From the NCBI GenBank assembly GCA_017399685.1, contig JAFQBM010000003.1, positions 1 to 64,000 on the forward strand: DNA of 64,000 nucleotides, read 5' to 3'. Shown here one piece after another: positions 7,680 through 15,314 of this stretch (position 1 is the first letter of the stretch; each line of letters begins with the position of its first letter). The notes below the pieces were generated by a model. The model had not been told where the DNA came from, did not search any database, and saw only the letters and a list, made by a program, of their open reading frames with translations. This stretch comes from Lachnospiraceae bacterium. GTDB taxonomy: Bacteria > Bacillota > Clostridia > Lachnospirales > Lachnospiraceae. A program made the position numbers and the translations under genes.

Positions 7680-8459
7680 TTGAAAAAAGTGAAAGTATTA
7701 AAGACAATTCTTGTTTTTTCTATATTGATTTGTGCCGGGTTAGTCATATATTATTTTAAGTCCACCTCGGATAAGGAGAAGGAACAAAAGAAGATAGAAC
7801 AGGAAGAAACCGTTTTTATGGAATACATTACCAACACACCACAGTCAGACAGGGTGACTTATGCAGCGGATTTCTTCTATGAATCCATTCCATATAAAAT
7901 CCAACAGAAGATGATTGTAGATTTTGAAGATGAATCCGTGAAGGTTGCATTAGAAGATTTAAAATATGTACAGGTATTGTATTTTGACTTTGAACAGAAA
8001 GAACATGTAGGGCAAATTATTTGTAATGAATACATTGCCCAGGATTTAGTAGAAATCTTTTATGAACTTCATAAGATAAAATATCCGATTGCTAAGATTT
8101 CCTTAATTGATGAATACAATGGGGATGATATTGCTTCCATGGTGGATAATAATACGTCTTGTTTTAATTACCGAACGATATCCGGCAGTTCGGAACTTTC
8201 TTTACACGCTTTTGGATATGCCATTGACATTAATCCTCTTTATAATCCTTATGTTATTTATAACAGCGACCCGCTTTATGTTCTTCCTTCCTGTGCGGAG
8301 GAATACGCAGACAGAGAAGCGGAATTTGAAGGAAAGATTACCACGGAAGACCCTTGTTATCAGTTGTTTATGGAGCATGGATTTACCTGGGGTGGAAGCT
8401 GGACAAAACCAACGGATTACCAGCATTTTGAAAAGGTTCCGGTAGTAGAAGAGCAATAG
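7680..8459 (+). CDS. membrane-anchored M15-family peptidase (VanY/DdcP-like)
   Basis: A short cytoplasmic N-terminus is followed by one hydrophobic helix (about residues 8-25), so the enzyme is anchored outside the membrane. The C-terminal domain carries the M15 zinc motifs: S-x-H-x-x-G-x-A-x-D-I (SLHAFGYAIDI) and the distal D-Y-Q-H-F-E. These supply the His, Asp, His ligands of D-Ala-D-Ala carboxypeptidases or L-Ala-D-Glu endopeptidases that trim peptidoglycan. I prefer TTG 7680: the extended ribosome site AGGTGAT (7669-7675) sits six bases upstream, whereas GTG 7671 and ATG 7674 overlap it. It follows the 90-residue gene in one probable operon ending at the terminator at 8541. Confidence 0.87.
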   Translation: MKKVKVLKTILVFSILICAGLVIYYFKSTSDKEKEQKKIEQEETVFMEYITNTPQSDRVTYAADFFYESIPYKIQQKMIVDFEDESVKVALEDLKYVQVLYFDFEQKEHVGQIICNEYIAQDLVEIFYELHKIKYPIAKISLIDEYNGDDIASMVDNNTSCFNYRTISGSSELSLHAFGYAIDINPLYNPYVIYNSDPLYVLPSCAEEYADREAEFEGKITTEDPCYQLFMEHGFTWGGSWTKPTDYQHFEKVPVVEEQ

Positions 8460-8469
8460 ATGGAATGAT

Positions 8470-8541
8470 ATGGATGAAAAATTTTCCTGGTTGTATGAAA
8501 TGTCGTACTTTGAGCTATGGAATCAGGAAGTATTAAAGTAG
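8470..8541 (+). CDS. possible 23-codon small ORF
   Basis: ATG 8470 to TAG 8539-8541 encodes a short acidic/aromatic peptide (starts M-D-E-K-F-S-W-L-Y-E-M). It lies 10 bases after the M15 peptidase stop, and its stop codon touches the terminator stem. There is no clear ribosome site. It could be a tiny real gene translated by coupling, a remnant, or chance. Confidence 0.2.
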   Translation: MDEKFSWLYEMSYFELWNQEVLK

Positions 8542-8588
8542 CCAAAAAGAGTGATTTAGCATTGTTTTGAATCTCTTTTTGGCTTTTT
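8541..8588 (+). terminator. rho-independent terminator
   Basis: An 11 bp perfect stem GCCAAAAAGAG/CTCTTTTTGGC (8541-8551, 8573-8583) is followed by TTTTTAT. It closes the 7386-8459 operon. Confidence 0.9.
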
Positions 8589-8626
8589 ATTCTAAGGAAA
8601 GAATGAGAGAATTGGGAGGTATAGGA

Positions 8627-9355
8627 ATGAAGCCGACAGTTGTAATTACCGGGGCATCCAGAGGAATCGGAAAAGAGACAGCCCTTCGATTTGCAAAGGA
8701 GCATTGGAATGTGGTAATTAATTCTTCTAAGAGTATAGAGGCATTAAATGCGGTAAGGGATGAGATTTTATCCTATGGTGGAGATTGTCTGGCGTTGACA
8801 GGAGATGTGCAGGACAGTGGATTTGTACATGAACTGATGGCTAAGAGTTTGGAACGTTTTTCTAATATTGATGTACTTGTAAACAATGCCGGCATTTCTT
8901 ATGTGGGATTATTAGCTGATATGTCGGTGGAAGAATGGAACCGAATCTTAAACACCAATTTATCCTCTGTTTTTTATGGTTGCAGGGAAGTCATTCCTTC
9001 CATGGTTTCTAAAAAGTCAGGGAAGATTATTAATGTAAGCTCTGTCTGGGGGGAGGTTGGTGCTTCCTGTGAAGCAGCCTACTCTGCCACGAAAGGCGGT
9101 ATCATCAGCTTAACCAAAGCACTTGCAAAGGAACTGGCACCTAGTAACATTCAGGTGAATGCAGTTTCTTTTGGTGCCATTGATACTTCTATGAATGGCT
9201 GTTTTTCTAAGGAAGAATTAGAAGAGTTAGCCAATGAGATTCCTTCCGGAAGACTGGGAAGTAGTGAAGAAGCCGGAGATTTTATTTATCAGATTGCAAT
9301 GATGAACGATTATGTTACGGGACAGGTATTCCGGATGGATGGGGCATGGATATAG
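8627..9355 (+). CDS. SDR-family oxidoreductase (FabG-like)
   Basis: The 242-residue short-chain dehydrogenase has the cofactor motif TGASRGIG, the structural NNAG, the catalytic Ser in INVSSVWG and the Y-x-x-x-K pair in YSATK. This is the classical SDR set for NAD(P)H-dependent reduction of a keto group, like 3-oxoacyl-ACP reductase FabG. No fatty-acid genes are nearby, so the substrate is open. The start is ATG 8627, preceded by GGGAGG (8614-8619); longer in-frame readings would run back into the terminator. It is a single-gene unit between terminators at 8541 and 9368. Confidence 0.92.
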   Translation: MKPTVVITGASRGIGKETALRFAKEHWNVVINSSKSIEALNAVRDEILSYGGDCLALTGDVQDSGFVHELMAKSLERFSNIDVLVNNAGISYVGLLADMSVEEWNRILNTNLSSVFYGCREVIPSMVSKKSGKIINVSSVWGEVGASCEAAYSATKGGIISLTKALAKELAPSNIQVNAVSFGAIDTSMNGCFSKEELEELANEIPSGRLGSSEEAGDFIYQIAMMNDYVTGQVFRMDGAWI

Positions 9356-9367
9356 AGATTTCTGAGT

Positions 9368-9410
9368 GGCAAAATGTTACTGTTTATGTAAATAGTAATA
9401 TTTTGCCTTT
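9368..9410 (+). terminator. rho-independent terminator after the SDR gene
   Basis: Stem GGCAAAATGTTACT (9368-9381) pairs with AGTAATATTTTGCC (9394-9407), with one mismatch, and is followed by TTT. Confidence 0.8.
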
Positions 9411-9445
9411 AATATGATTCTAATTACAAAAAATAAAACATTTAT

Positions 9446-9474
9446 TTGTAAAGAAAGAAAAAAGGTGTTACAAT
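9446..9474 (+). promoter_or_regulatory. sigma-A type promoter of the Rpn-like gene
   Basis: TTGTAA (9446-9451), exactly 17 bases, then TACAAT (9469-9474). Transcription from about 9481 would give a long 5' leader of about 270 bases before the start codon. Confidence 0.7.
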
Positions 9475-9503
9475 TAGGACAAAGCAGATTTTCATATCAA
9501 AAG

Positions 9504-9563
9504 GAATGTATAAAGAATCCAAAGGTACATTCTCTTCTCTTTTTTGAATCTTTCTATTGATTC
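9504..9563 (+). promoter_or_regulatory. leader hairpins, attenuator-like
   Basis: In the leader, GAATGT (9504-9509) pairs with ACATTC (9527-9532), followed by a T-rich run (9539-9545). A second stem TGAATC/GATTCA spans about 9545-9563. This could be a weak terminator in the 5' leader. Further down, GAATCATTGAGG (9673-9684) is one of six occurrences of that motif in the window. Confidence 0.35.
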
Positions 9564-9749
9564 AAAACATATCATATTCATATTGAATTCAGAAAATTCC
9601 TGCTTTTATTTCAGATACTAAAAAAGCAGAAGATTTCTGAAGAGGATTGAATTTTAATGAGATTATTCATGTGAATCATTGAGGTCTGATTTTCAGCAAT
9701 GACAAAATTCCGGCAGAAACCTTCTGAACATCCAAAGGAGGAAGGAAAC

Positions 9750-10736
9750 GTGAAAAAAGATGTAACCTGGAACGTGTTTTTTGAAAATGAGGAACGGTTT
9801 GCAGACCTGATTAATGGTTGTGGACTAAAGGGAAGGCAGATGGTAAAACCGGAAGACCTTGTACCTGCTGATTCGAAGAATTTACAGCAGTACAAAACAG
9901 GAGTGAAAGGGAAAAAAAGTACGAAAAGCAGTACAATGTACCGGGATGTTGTACGGAAGGTGGCATTTGGAGTGAATTTTGCCATGATAGGAATAGAGAA
10001 TCAGGAAATGGTGAATTATGCCCTTCCACTTTCTGTTATGAAGTATGATGCCGGGGAATATGAAAAGCAGAGAAGAGAAATTTCCCGAAACATCAGACAG
10101 TCGGATTCCGGTGTGAAGGATGGAGAATATATGTACGGATTTTTAAAAGAAAGCCGTCTCCAGCCGGTCATTACCTTCGTACTTTATAGTGGAGAAGAGT
10201 GGGATGGAGGGCGAAGTTTAAAGGATATCGTTGATTTTACAGACATACCGGATGAATTAAAAGACATGGTTCAAAATTATAAGGTAAATTTGATTGAAGT
10301 TAGAAAATGGGAAGATACTTCTGTTTTTAAAACAGATATTCGGCAAGTATTTGATTTTATCCGCTGTTCAAAAGACAAAAATCAAATAAAGAAGCTGGTT
10401 CTTAATAACCCGGATTATGAAAATATATCAGAAGAAGCATATGATGTGATGAAACATTATGCAAATGCAAAAGAACTTAGATACATAAAAAAGGAGGAAG
10501 GAAACGTGGTAAATATGGCAAAAGGATTTCAGGACTGGGCAGCAGAAGAAAGGGAAGATGGAAAAAGGGAAGGAAAAAAGAGGGGAAAAGAGGAGGAAAA
10601 GAGAATGATTGTAAAGAATATGTTACATCACGAGATGTCTGACGAAGATATTATGATGCTTACAGAATGCGACAAAGTGATGTTGGATGAAGTAAAGAAG
10701 CAAATGACAGAGAAAGAGAAGCTTAAGAGCGAATAA
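9750..10736 (+). CDS. Rpn-family PD-(D/E)XK nuclease/transposase-like protein
   Basis: The 328-residue protein belongs to the Rpn (recombination-promoting nuclease) group common in Lachnospiraceae. The core lies in residues about 70-100 of this reading: RDVVRKV, then IGIENQE (the E-x-Q form of the nuclease motif) and YALPLSVMKYD. The C-terminal third is Lys/Glu rich with E-G-K/R-E-G repeats, as in many Rpn proteins. I choose GTG 9750, eight bases after AAGGAGG (9735-9741); an in-frame ATG 9699 lacks a proper ribosome site. E. coli Rpn proteins are DNA endonucleases linked to phage defence and recombination (established). A second translation start lies inside this gene at 10506. Confidence 0.85.
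   Translation: MKKDVTWNVFFENEERFADLINGCGLKGRQMVKPEDLVPADSKNLQQYKTGVKGKKSTKSSTMYRDVVRKVAFGVNFAMIGIENQEMVNYALPLSVMKYDAGEYEKQRREISRNIRQSDSGVKDGEYMYGFLKESRLQPVITFVLYSGEEWDGGRSLKDIVDFTDIPDELKDMVQNYKVNLIEVRKWEDTSVFKTDIRQVFDFIRCSKDKNQIKKLVLNNPDYENISEEAYDVMKHYANAKELRYIKKEEGNVVNMAKGFQDWAAEEREDGKREGKKRGKEEEKRMIVKNMLHHEMSDEDIMMLTECDKVMLDEVKKQMTEKEKLKSE
10506..10736 (+). CDS. probable internally started C-terminal Rpn product (RpnS-like)
   Basis: Within the Rpn-like gene, AAGGAGG (10491-10497) lies eight bases before an in-frame GTG at 10506. The 19 bases AAAGGAGGAAGGAAACGTG (10490-10508) are identical to the start region of the full-length gene (9734-9752). Initiation here would make a 76-residue protein: a short linker, a Lys/Glu-rich helix and a C-terminal helical tail. 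ATG 10515 is an alternative start. In E. coli, Rpn genes encode such an internal C-terminal protein that blocks the toxic full-length nuclease (established for that family). The same role here is inferred from the start site alone. Confidence 0.5.
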   Translation: MVNMAKGFQDWAAEEREDGKREGKKRGKEEEKRMIVKNMLHHEMSDEDIMMLTECDKVMLDEVKKQMTEKEKLKSE

Positions 10737-10750
10737 AGAGATGTAAAATG

Positions 10751-10790
10751 AGCAGGGCAGATTAAGACGTTTTGCTCTGCTTTTTGTTTT
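10751..10790 (+). terminator. rho-independent terminator after the Rpn-like gene
   Basis: AGCAGGGCA (10751-10759) pairs with TGCTCTGCT (10773-10781) at 8 of 9 positions and is followed by a T-rich tract. Confidence 0.8.
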
Positions 10791-10854
10791 GCCGTATTAA
10801 ATGATGGAAAAAAATGATGTGGTAAAAATTTCCACTCTTATTTTTGAAAAATAA

Positions 10855-10883
10855 TTGATTATAATCATCGTTCTAAGTATACT
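10855..10883 (+). promoter_or_regulatory. sigma-A type promoter of ldhA
   Basis: TTGATT (10855-10860), 17-base spacer, TATACT (10878-10883); a second box TATAAT overlaps at 10883-10888. Confidence 0.6.
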
Positions 10884-10918
10884 ATAATTGCGAGGTATTA
10901 AAAGCAAGGAGGTTCAAA

Positions 10919-11911
10919 ATGAAGATTGCATTTTTTGATACAAAACCTTATGATAAGCCTTCGTTTGATAAATATGGCAAAGAATATGGGGTTACGTTTA
11001 AATATTTTGAAACAAAACTAAATGAAGATACGGTTTATCTTGCACAGGGGTACGATGGTGTGTGCGCTTTTGTAAATGATACAATAAACGAAGCAGTCAT
11101 TGACCACCTGGAGGAAATGGGTGTGAAGGTACTGGCTTTGCGGTGTGCGGGATTTAATAATGTGGATCTCAAGCATGCTTATGGAAAAATTCATGTATTA
11201 CGGGTACCGGCATATTCTCCTTATGCAGTGGCTGAGCATGCCATGGCATTGCTTCTGACTTCGATTCGCCGGATTCATAAGGCGTATATTCGTTCCAGAG
11301 ATTTTAATTTTAGTTTGTCCGGGTTGACTGGCTTTGACCTTTACGGGAAAACCGTTGGTGTCATTGGAACAGGACGAATTGGACGGGTATTTATTGATAT
11401 CTGCCGGGGATTTGGCATGAAGGTACTGGCATATGATAAGTTTCCGGCAGAGGGACTTGACAATGGCGATACCATTCGCTATGTAGAACTGGATGAATTG
11501 TTTGCAAAGAGTGACATCATCTCCCTGCATTGCCCATTGACAGAAGAAACGCATCATATTATGAATGCATCCACTTTGGAAAAATGTAAAAAGGGTGTTG
11601 TGCTGATTAATACATCCAGGGGTGCCCTTGTGGACGCGGAAGCATTGCTTTTAGGAATCAAATCACGCAAGGTGGGTGCCGCATGTCTGGATGTATACGA
11701 AGAAGAATCTGATTTGTTCTTTGAAGACAATTCGGGACATATCATGGAGGATGACACTCTTGCCAGACTGATATCCATGCCGAATGTCATTGTTACATCC
11801 CATCAGGCGTTCTTAACGGAAGAAGCCCTGGAAAATATTGCCCAGACAACGGTAAAGAACATTGTAGAATTCATGGAAACAGGGCAATGTCAGAATGAAG
11901 TTATGGTATAA
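10919..11911 (+). CDS. ldhA: D-lactate dehydrogenase
   Basis: This 330-residue D-2-hydroxyacid dehydrogenase reduces pyruvate to D-lactate with NADH during fermentation. It carries the NAD-binding motif GTGRIG, the substrate/catalytic Arg in NTSRGALVD, the Glu in DVYEEE and the catalytic His in SHQAFL. Several stretches are closely like E. coli LdhA (ALRCAGFNNVDL, GLTGFDLYGKT, DLFFEDNS, HQAFLTEEAL), which supports the specific name. AAGGAGG precedes the ATG by eight bases. It is a single-gene unit with its own promoter, converging on a second dehydrogenase of the same superfamily encoded on the other strand. Confidence 0.93.
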   Translation: MKIAFFDTKPYDKPSFDKYGKEYGVTFKYFETKLNEDTVYLAQGYDGVCAFVNDTINEAVIDHLEEMGVKVLALRCAGFNNVDLKHAYGKIHVLRVPAYSPYAVAEHAMALLLTSIRRIHKAYIRSRDFNFSLSGLTGFDLYGKTVGVIGTGRIGRVFIDICRGFGMKVLAYDKFPAEGLDNGDTIRYVELDELFAKSDIISLHCPLTEETHHIMNASTLEKCKKGVVLINTSRGALVDAEALLLGIKSRKVGAACLDVYEEESDLFFEDNSGHIMEDDTLARLISMPNVIVTSHQAFLTEEALENIAQTTVKNIVEFMETGQCQNEVMV

Positions 11912-11925
11912 AAAGACCTTGCAAT

Positions 11926-11990
11926 TGGAAGCGACTTCCCAATCGTTAGATTTTTAGTCTAACTTTTGGGGGTCACCTCTAATCGCAGGG
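11926..11990. terminator. structured region between convergent genes, likely bidirectional terminator
   Basis: Between the two dehydrogenase genes lie three nested or adjacent hairpins: ATTGGAAG/CTTCCCAAT with a CGA loop, the perfect GTTAGA/TCTAAC (11945-11950, 11958-11963) followed by TTTT, and a weak GGGGG/CCTCT. A closing stem CCTTGC/GCAGGG, with G-U pairs, gives a cloverleaf-like outline. It is not a tRNA (no T-loop consensus). The GTTAGA hairpin plus T run is the likely terminator. Confidence 0.5.
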
Positions 11991-12017
11991 CAAATATTTG
12001 TTTCTTAGCTTTTAAAA

Positions 12018-12977
12018 TTATTGATTTACAACACTTCTAGGATTTCCGTTTAGAAAGGCTTCTATACTTTTTCGAATATCCTCAATCAAGCGGCTGCGGG
12101 CCTCTAAACTTCCCCATCCGATATGAGGAGTCATAATCAGTTTGGTATTATCTTTGATATTTAATAGTGGGTTATCCTTTGGAATCGGTTCAACCTCAAA
12201 TACATCAAGACCGGCTCCCATAATCAGGTTATCATTTAATGCCTTTGCAAGGTCGGCATCTACGATGACAGGTCCCCTTGCCACATTGATGAGAACAGCG
12301 GTTTGTTTCATTTTCCGGAATTTTTCATAAGTTAATAAATGATGGGTATGCTGGTTTAATGGGCAATGGACCGAAACAATGTCACAAGCAGATAATAATT
12401 CATCCAGTTCTACTCTTTGGAAAGGAACATCATAGGTGTTCCCGGAAGCAGAATAATACATCACTTCACAGCCGAAGGCAGTGGCGATTTTAGCAACTTC
12501 CCGACCGATATTACCCATGCCGATGATACCCCATTTCTTACCGGACAATTCATAAAATAAAGGTTCTACTTTCGTAAATACACCACTTTCCGAATATGCT
12601 CCATTTTTAACATATTCATTGTAGGTATAAAGTTTTTCATATATATAAAGCAGCAGGGCGAAGGTGTGCTGTGCCACAATAGGAGTAGAATAACCTACTA
12701 CATTGGTAACAGGAATTCCACGTTTTTTACAATATTCAATGTCGATGTTATTGTAACCGGTGGCGGCTTCACAAATGAGTTTTAAGTTCTTTGCTTCTTT
12801 TAAGTTTTCTTCATTTAAGATGGATTTGTTGGGGATGATGATATCTGCATCTTTGATTCGTTCCACGATTTCTTCTGCCTGGGTTTTACCGTAAGTAATG
12901 ACTTCACCAAATTGTTTTAAGGAATCAAAATTAACGCCTAAGCCCATGGCATCGGCTTCTAACACTACTATTTTCAT
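12018..12977 (-). CDS. D-2-hydroxyacid dehydrogenase
   Basis: This 319-residue member of the D-isomer-specific 2-hydroxyacid dehydrogenase family has the cofactor motif GMGNIG, Arg in NVARGPVI, Glu in DVFEVEP and the catalytic His in MTPHIGWGS. Substrate could be glyoxylate/hydroxypyruvate, 2-ketoisocaproate or similar; it is clearly distinct from the LdhA type next door. I choose the ATG at 12977, which has GAGGCG upstream. An ATG five codons earlier (12992) has no ribosome site. The upstream region holds a 206 bp palindromic repeat element whose nearer arm contains a promoter-like TTGCAT-15-TATAAT pointing at this gene. Confidence 0.88.
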   Translation of the reverse strand: MKIVVLEADAMGLGVNFDSLKQFGEVITYGKTQAEEIVERIKDADIIIPNKSILNEENLKEAKNLKLICEAATGYNNIDIEYCKKRGIPVTNVVGYSTPIVAQHTFALLLYIYEKLYTYNEYVKNGAYSESGVFTKVEPLFYELSGKKWGIIGMGNIGREVAKIATAFGCEVMYYSASGNTYDVPFQRVELDELLSACDIVSVHCPLNQHTHHLLTYEKFRKMKQTAVLINVARGPVIVDADLAKALNDNLIMGAGLDVFEVEPIPKDNPLLNIKDNTKLIMTPHIGWGSLEARSRLIEDIRKSIEAFLNGNPRSVVNQ

Positions 12978-13027
12978 ATCTTTTCGCCTCATCTTTTCTG
13001 GTTTGTTCTATTTATGATAATATTATA

Positions 13028-13233
13028 GGGAATTGCGAAACTATTATATTCAATGTGAGAGTGATGCAAAAGAAATAAAACACCGCAGGCATGCGTTCGC
13101 TGCGTTCGGCTCATAGTGGTACTAAATTCAAGGCTGCGCCTTTCATTAAGTACCGACGGCCGCCCAAGCACCGGCTAATGTATTTATTTCTTTTGCATCA
13201 CTCAATATATGTCTTGATAGTTTTGCAATTACC
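13028..13233. mobile_element. palindromic MITE-like element, copy A
   Basis: This element of about 206 bp has long inverted arms: outer GGGAATTGC/GCAATTACC and a perfect 20 bp inner inverted repeat AGTGATGCAAAAGAAATAAA with its complement near the right end (13181-13201). The centre holds GC-rich inverted sequences around GGTACT/AAGTACC and CGACGGCCG. A second copy lies inverted at 27464-27669. No coding sequence is inside, so it is a non-autonomous repeat. The left arm carries a minus-strand TTGCAT (13064-13069) and TATAAT (13043-13048) 15 bases apart, facing the dehydrogenase gene. Confidence 0.8.
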
Positions 13234-13351
13234 TAGATAATATCATTAAGAGGGGAGTATTTCAATCCTGTTGGATTATTTTCTTGTAATCCTTAAAATT
13301 ACATGGTAATCTTTGAGAAGAACAAGTGGTATTCATACAGTAATCTGGCAC

Positions 13352-13379
13352 TTGCTGTCAGGTTGTGCAAGAGTATGAT
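13352..13379 (+). promoter_or_regulatory. promoter of the two-component operon
   Basis: TTGCTG (13352-13357), 16-base spacer, TATGAT (13374-13379), 33 bases before the response-regulator start. Confidence 0.5.
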
Positions 13380-13411
13380 TTAAGAACGATGTATAGGAGA
13401 GGTGGTGTAAA

Positions 13412-14110
13412 ATGAGTAAAATTTTATTGGTGGAGGATGATTTTGCTTTATCTATGGGGATTTCCTATTCCTTAAAAAGTGATGGATATGAGTTAAGAGA
13501 AGCGGGAACTTTAGCAGCGGCTAGAAAGATTTTTGAGGAAGAAGGCTGGGATTTAGACCTGATTTTACTGGATGTGATGCTGCCGGATGGAAATGGATTT
13601 GATTTTTGTGAGGAAATCAGAAAAAAGGGAAGTCCGGTTCCGGTTATTTTCCTGACTGCGGTGTCTGATGAAATCAATGTGGTAAAAGGTCTTGATATCG
13701 GAGCGGATGATTACATTGCCAAACCTTTCAGGGTAAAGGAATTGGAAGCCAGAATCAAGGCGAACATCCGAAGAAACGAGAAGAATAAGGGAAATGTCTC
13801 TTCCTGTTATCAGGTAAAAGATTTATGGATTGACAGTAACCGAAGTCTGGTGAAAAAGGGGGGAGAAGAAATCTTTCTTACCCCAAGTGAATACCGGCTT
13901 TTGTTAGAACTGGTGACCCATCCGAACCAGACCATAAGCAGGACGAAGCTTATGGAGCGTTTGTGGGATGTAGATCAGGCCTTTGTGGATGATAATACCT
14001 TGTCGGTTTACATAAAAAGACTGCGGGAGAAGATAGAGGATGACTCCAAAAATCCGGAAATGATTGTTACAGTCAGAGGAATCGGGTATCAATTGGTTGT
14101 AAAGGAGTAA
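13412..14110 (+). CDS. OmpR-family response regulator
   Basis: The 232-residue regulator has a receiver domain (D9-D10, phosphoacceptor D54 in LLDVMLPDGNG, TA and K in IAKPF) and a C-terminal winged-helix DNA-binding domain (about 130-230, with YRLLLEL and RGIGYQL). GGAGAGGTGG precedes the ATG. The partner kinase follows 13 bases later. The pair is of the BceRS/VanRS class that commonly senses cell-envelope peptides and controls FtsX-type ABC transporters (family knowledge). Such a transporter operon starts at 18406 behind a palindrome at 18227-18244, the likely target (inference). Confidence 0.93.
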   Translation: MSKILLVEDDFALSMGISYSLKSDGYELREAGTLAAARKIFEEEGWDLDLILLDVMLPDGNGFDFCEEIRKKGSPVPVIFLTAVSDEINVVKGLDIGADDYIAKPFRVKELEARIKANIRRNEKNKGNVSSCYQVKDLWIDSNRSLVKKGGEEIFLTPSEYRLLLELVTHPNQTISRTKLMERLWDVDQAFVDDNTLSVYIKRLREKIEDDSKNPEMIVTVRGIGYQLVVKE

Positions 14111-14123
14111 GAGGACAGCAGAT

Positions 14124-15125
14124 ATGTGGAACAATAAAGAAGTAAAATACATGACATTGGCATATTTCGTTGTATTTATGGTGGTTCTTTTGGTTAGCAG
14201 GTCACCTGTTACAACGCTGCTTTCCTGTGGATTATGCTATGGTGTGAGTTTGTTTTTTCTTTCCAGAATTTTTAAGAAAATAAACAAAGTCAATAAGGTT
14301 GCAAATCAGGTGATTACCCATAAAAATGACCCGGCGTTTGAACTTTCTTTTTCCTCTTATGAAGAAGGGGACGTTGGGATTTTAATGGATAATTTTTCCG
14401 AGATGGTGCGGATTTTAAAAGAATCCATTGAAACCCAGCAGAAAGAGAAGATTTTCTTAAAGGACTTAATCAATGATATTTTTCACCAGTTAAAAACGCC
14501 CCTTTCTTCCCTGGTTGTTTTTCAGGATATTTTGATAAAGGAGGAGACGGATGCAGAAACCAGAAAGAAAATATTATTGGAGTCTGAAAAACAGTTAAAC
14601 CGGATTCAATGGCTGATTATTTCCATGTTGAAGCTGGCAAGAATCGAAGCCGGTGCCGTGCAGTTTCAAAAAGAAGAGCAGTCTTTGTATCAGACCATTG
14701 CCGGGGCAGTAGCTTCTTTGAATGATAAAATTGAGCAAAAAGGACATTTTGTTACCGTAGAATGCGATGAAAATCTATCGCTTTCCCATGACAAAGAGTG
14801 GTTACAGGAGGCATTAATTAATGTGATTAAAAATGCTGTGGAATATACAAAGGAGCGGGGAAAAATTCAGATTCGGGCAGAACAGAATCCTTTAGCTACG
14901 GTTATTACCATTACAGATAATGGGATGGGAATTGGAGAAGAAGAGATGGGTAAAATATTTACAAGATTTTACCGGGTGCAAAATGAAGTAAATCCCAACA
15001 GCGTAGGATTAGGACTTGCCATTACAAAAAGCATCGTAGAAGGGCAGGGCGGAAGAATCCGGGTAGAAAGTGACACGAAAGAAGGAAGTTCCTTTACCAG
15101 ATTTATTTTTACCTTTTTTCAATAA
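14124..15125 (+). CDS. sensor histidine kinase, short-sensor type
   Basis: The 333-residue membrane kinase has two N-terminal membrane helices (about 11-26 and 31-48) with almost no external loop, a HAMP-like region (about 50-105), the H-box DIFHQLKTP (His121), the N-box NVIKNAVEY, G1 DNGMGIG and G2 GLGLAI. The lack of an extracellular sensor matches intramembrane-sensing kinases that read the activity of an associated ABC permease (BceS-like; family knowledge). It is co-transcribed with the response regulator. A long hairpin terminator follows directly at 15132. Confidence 0.92.
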   Translation: MWNNKEVKYMTLAYFVVFMVVLLVSRSPVTTLLSCGLCYGVSLFFLSRIFKKINKVNKVANQVITHKNDPAFELSFSSYEEGDVGILMDNFSEMVRILKESIETQQKEKIFLKDLINDIFHQLKTPLSSLVVFQDILIKEETDAETRKKILLESEKQLNRIQWLIISMLKLARIEAGAVQFQKEEQSLYQTIAGAVASLNDKIEQKGHFVTVECDENLSLSHDKEWLQEALINVIKNAVEYTKERGKIQIRAEQNPLATVITITDNGMGIGEEEMGKIFTRFYRVQNEVNPNSVGLGLAITKSIVEGQGGRIRVESDTKEGSSFTRFIFTFFQ

Positions 15126-15131
15126 TAAAAA

Positions 15132-15199
15132 AGGCTGACACATTTTAATATGCCTCCGTTCAGGTAGAAAGGGGCATATCAAAATGGCAGTCTTTTTTT
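15132..15199 (+). terminator. long hairpin terminator after the histidine kinase
   Basis: A roughly 20 bp imperfect stem (GGCTGACACATTTTAATATG... against CATATCAAAATGGCAGTC) is followed by seven T. Confidence 0.85.
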
Positions 15200-15225
15200 C
15201 GGTTAAAAAAATTTTTTTGAAAAAG

Positions 15226-15257
15226 TGAACCAATCCCAAAGTTATTACAATGTATTA
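15226..15257 (+). promoter_or_regulatory. possible ECF-type promoter upstream of the sigma factor
   Basis: TGAACC (15226-15231) resembles the -35 of many ECF sigma promoters, and GTATTA (15252-15257) lies 20 bases on. Autoregulation would be typical, but the spacing is wider than usual, so this is tentative. A TACAAT at 15246-15251 could serve the housekeeping sigma instead. Confidence 0.3.
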
Positions 15258-15314
15258 GTGAAGGGCAAGAAAAAGCCTATGAAAGACGTCTTAAATATGG
15301 TGGTGAAATGAAAC

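Noticed and set aside
9583-9600. CodY-like box (CAGAAAATT half) in the leader of the Rpn-like gene
   Set aside because: Only one half matches the consensus well, which is expected by chance in AT-rich DNA.
11926-11990. tRNA gene
   Set aside because: The outline is cloverleaf-like, but there is no T-loop consensus, no CCA-compatible 7 bp acceptor stem and no sensible anticodon arm.
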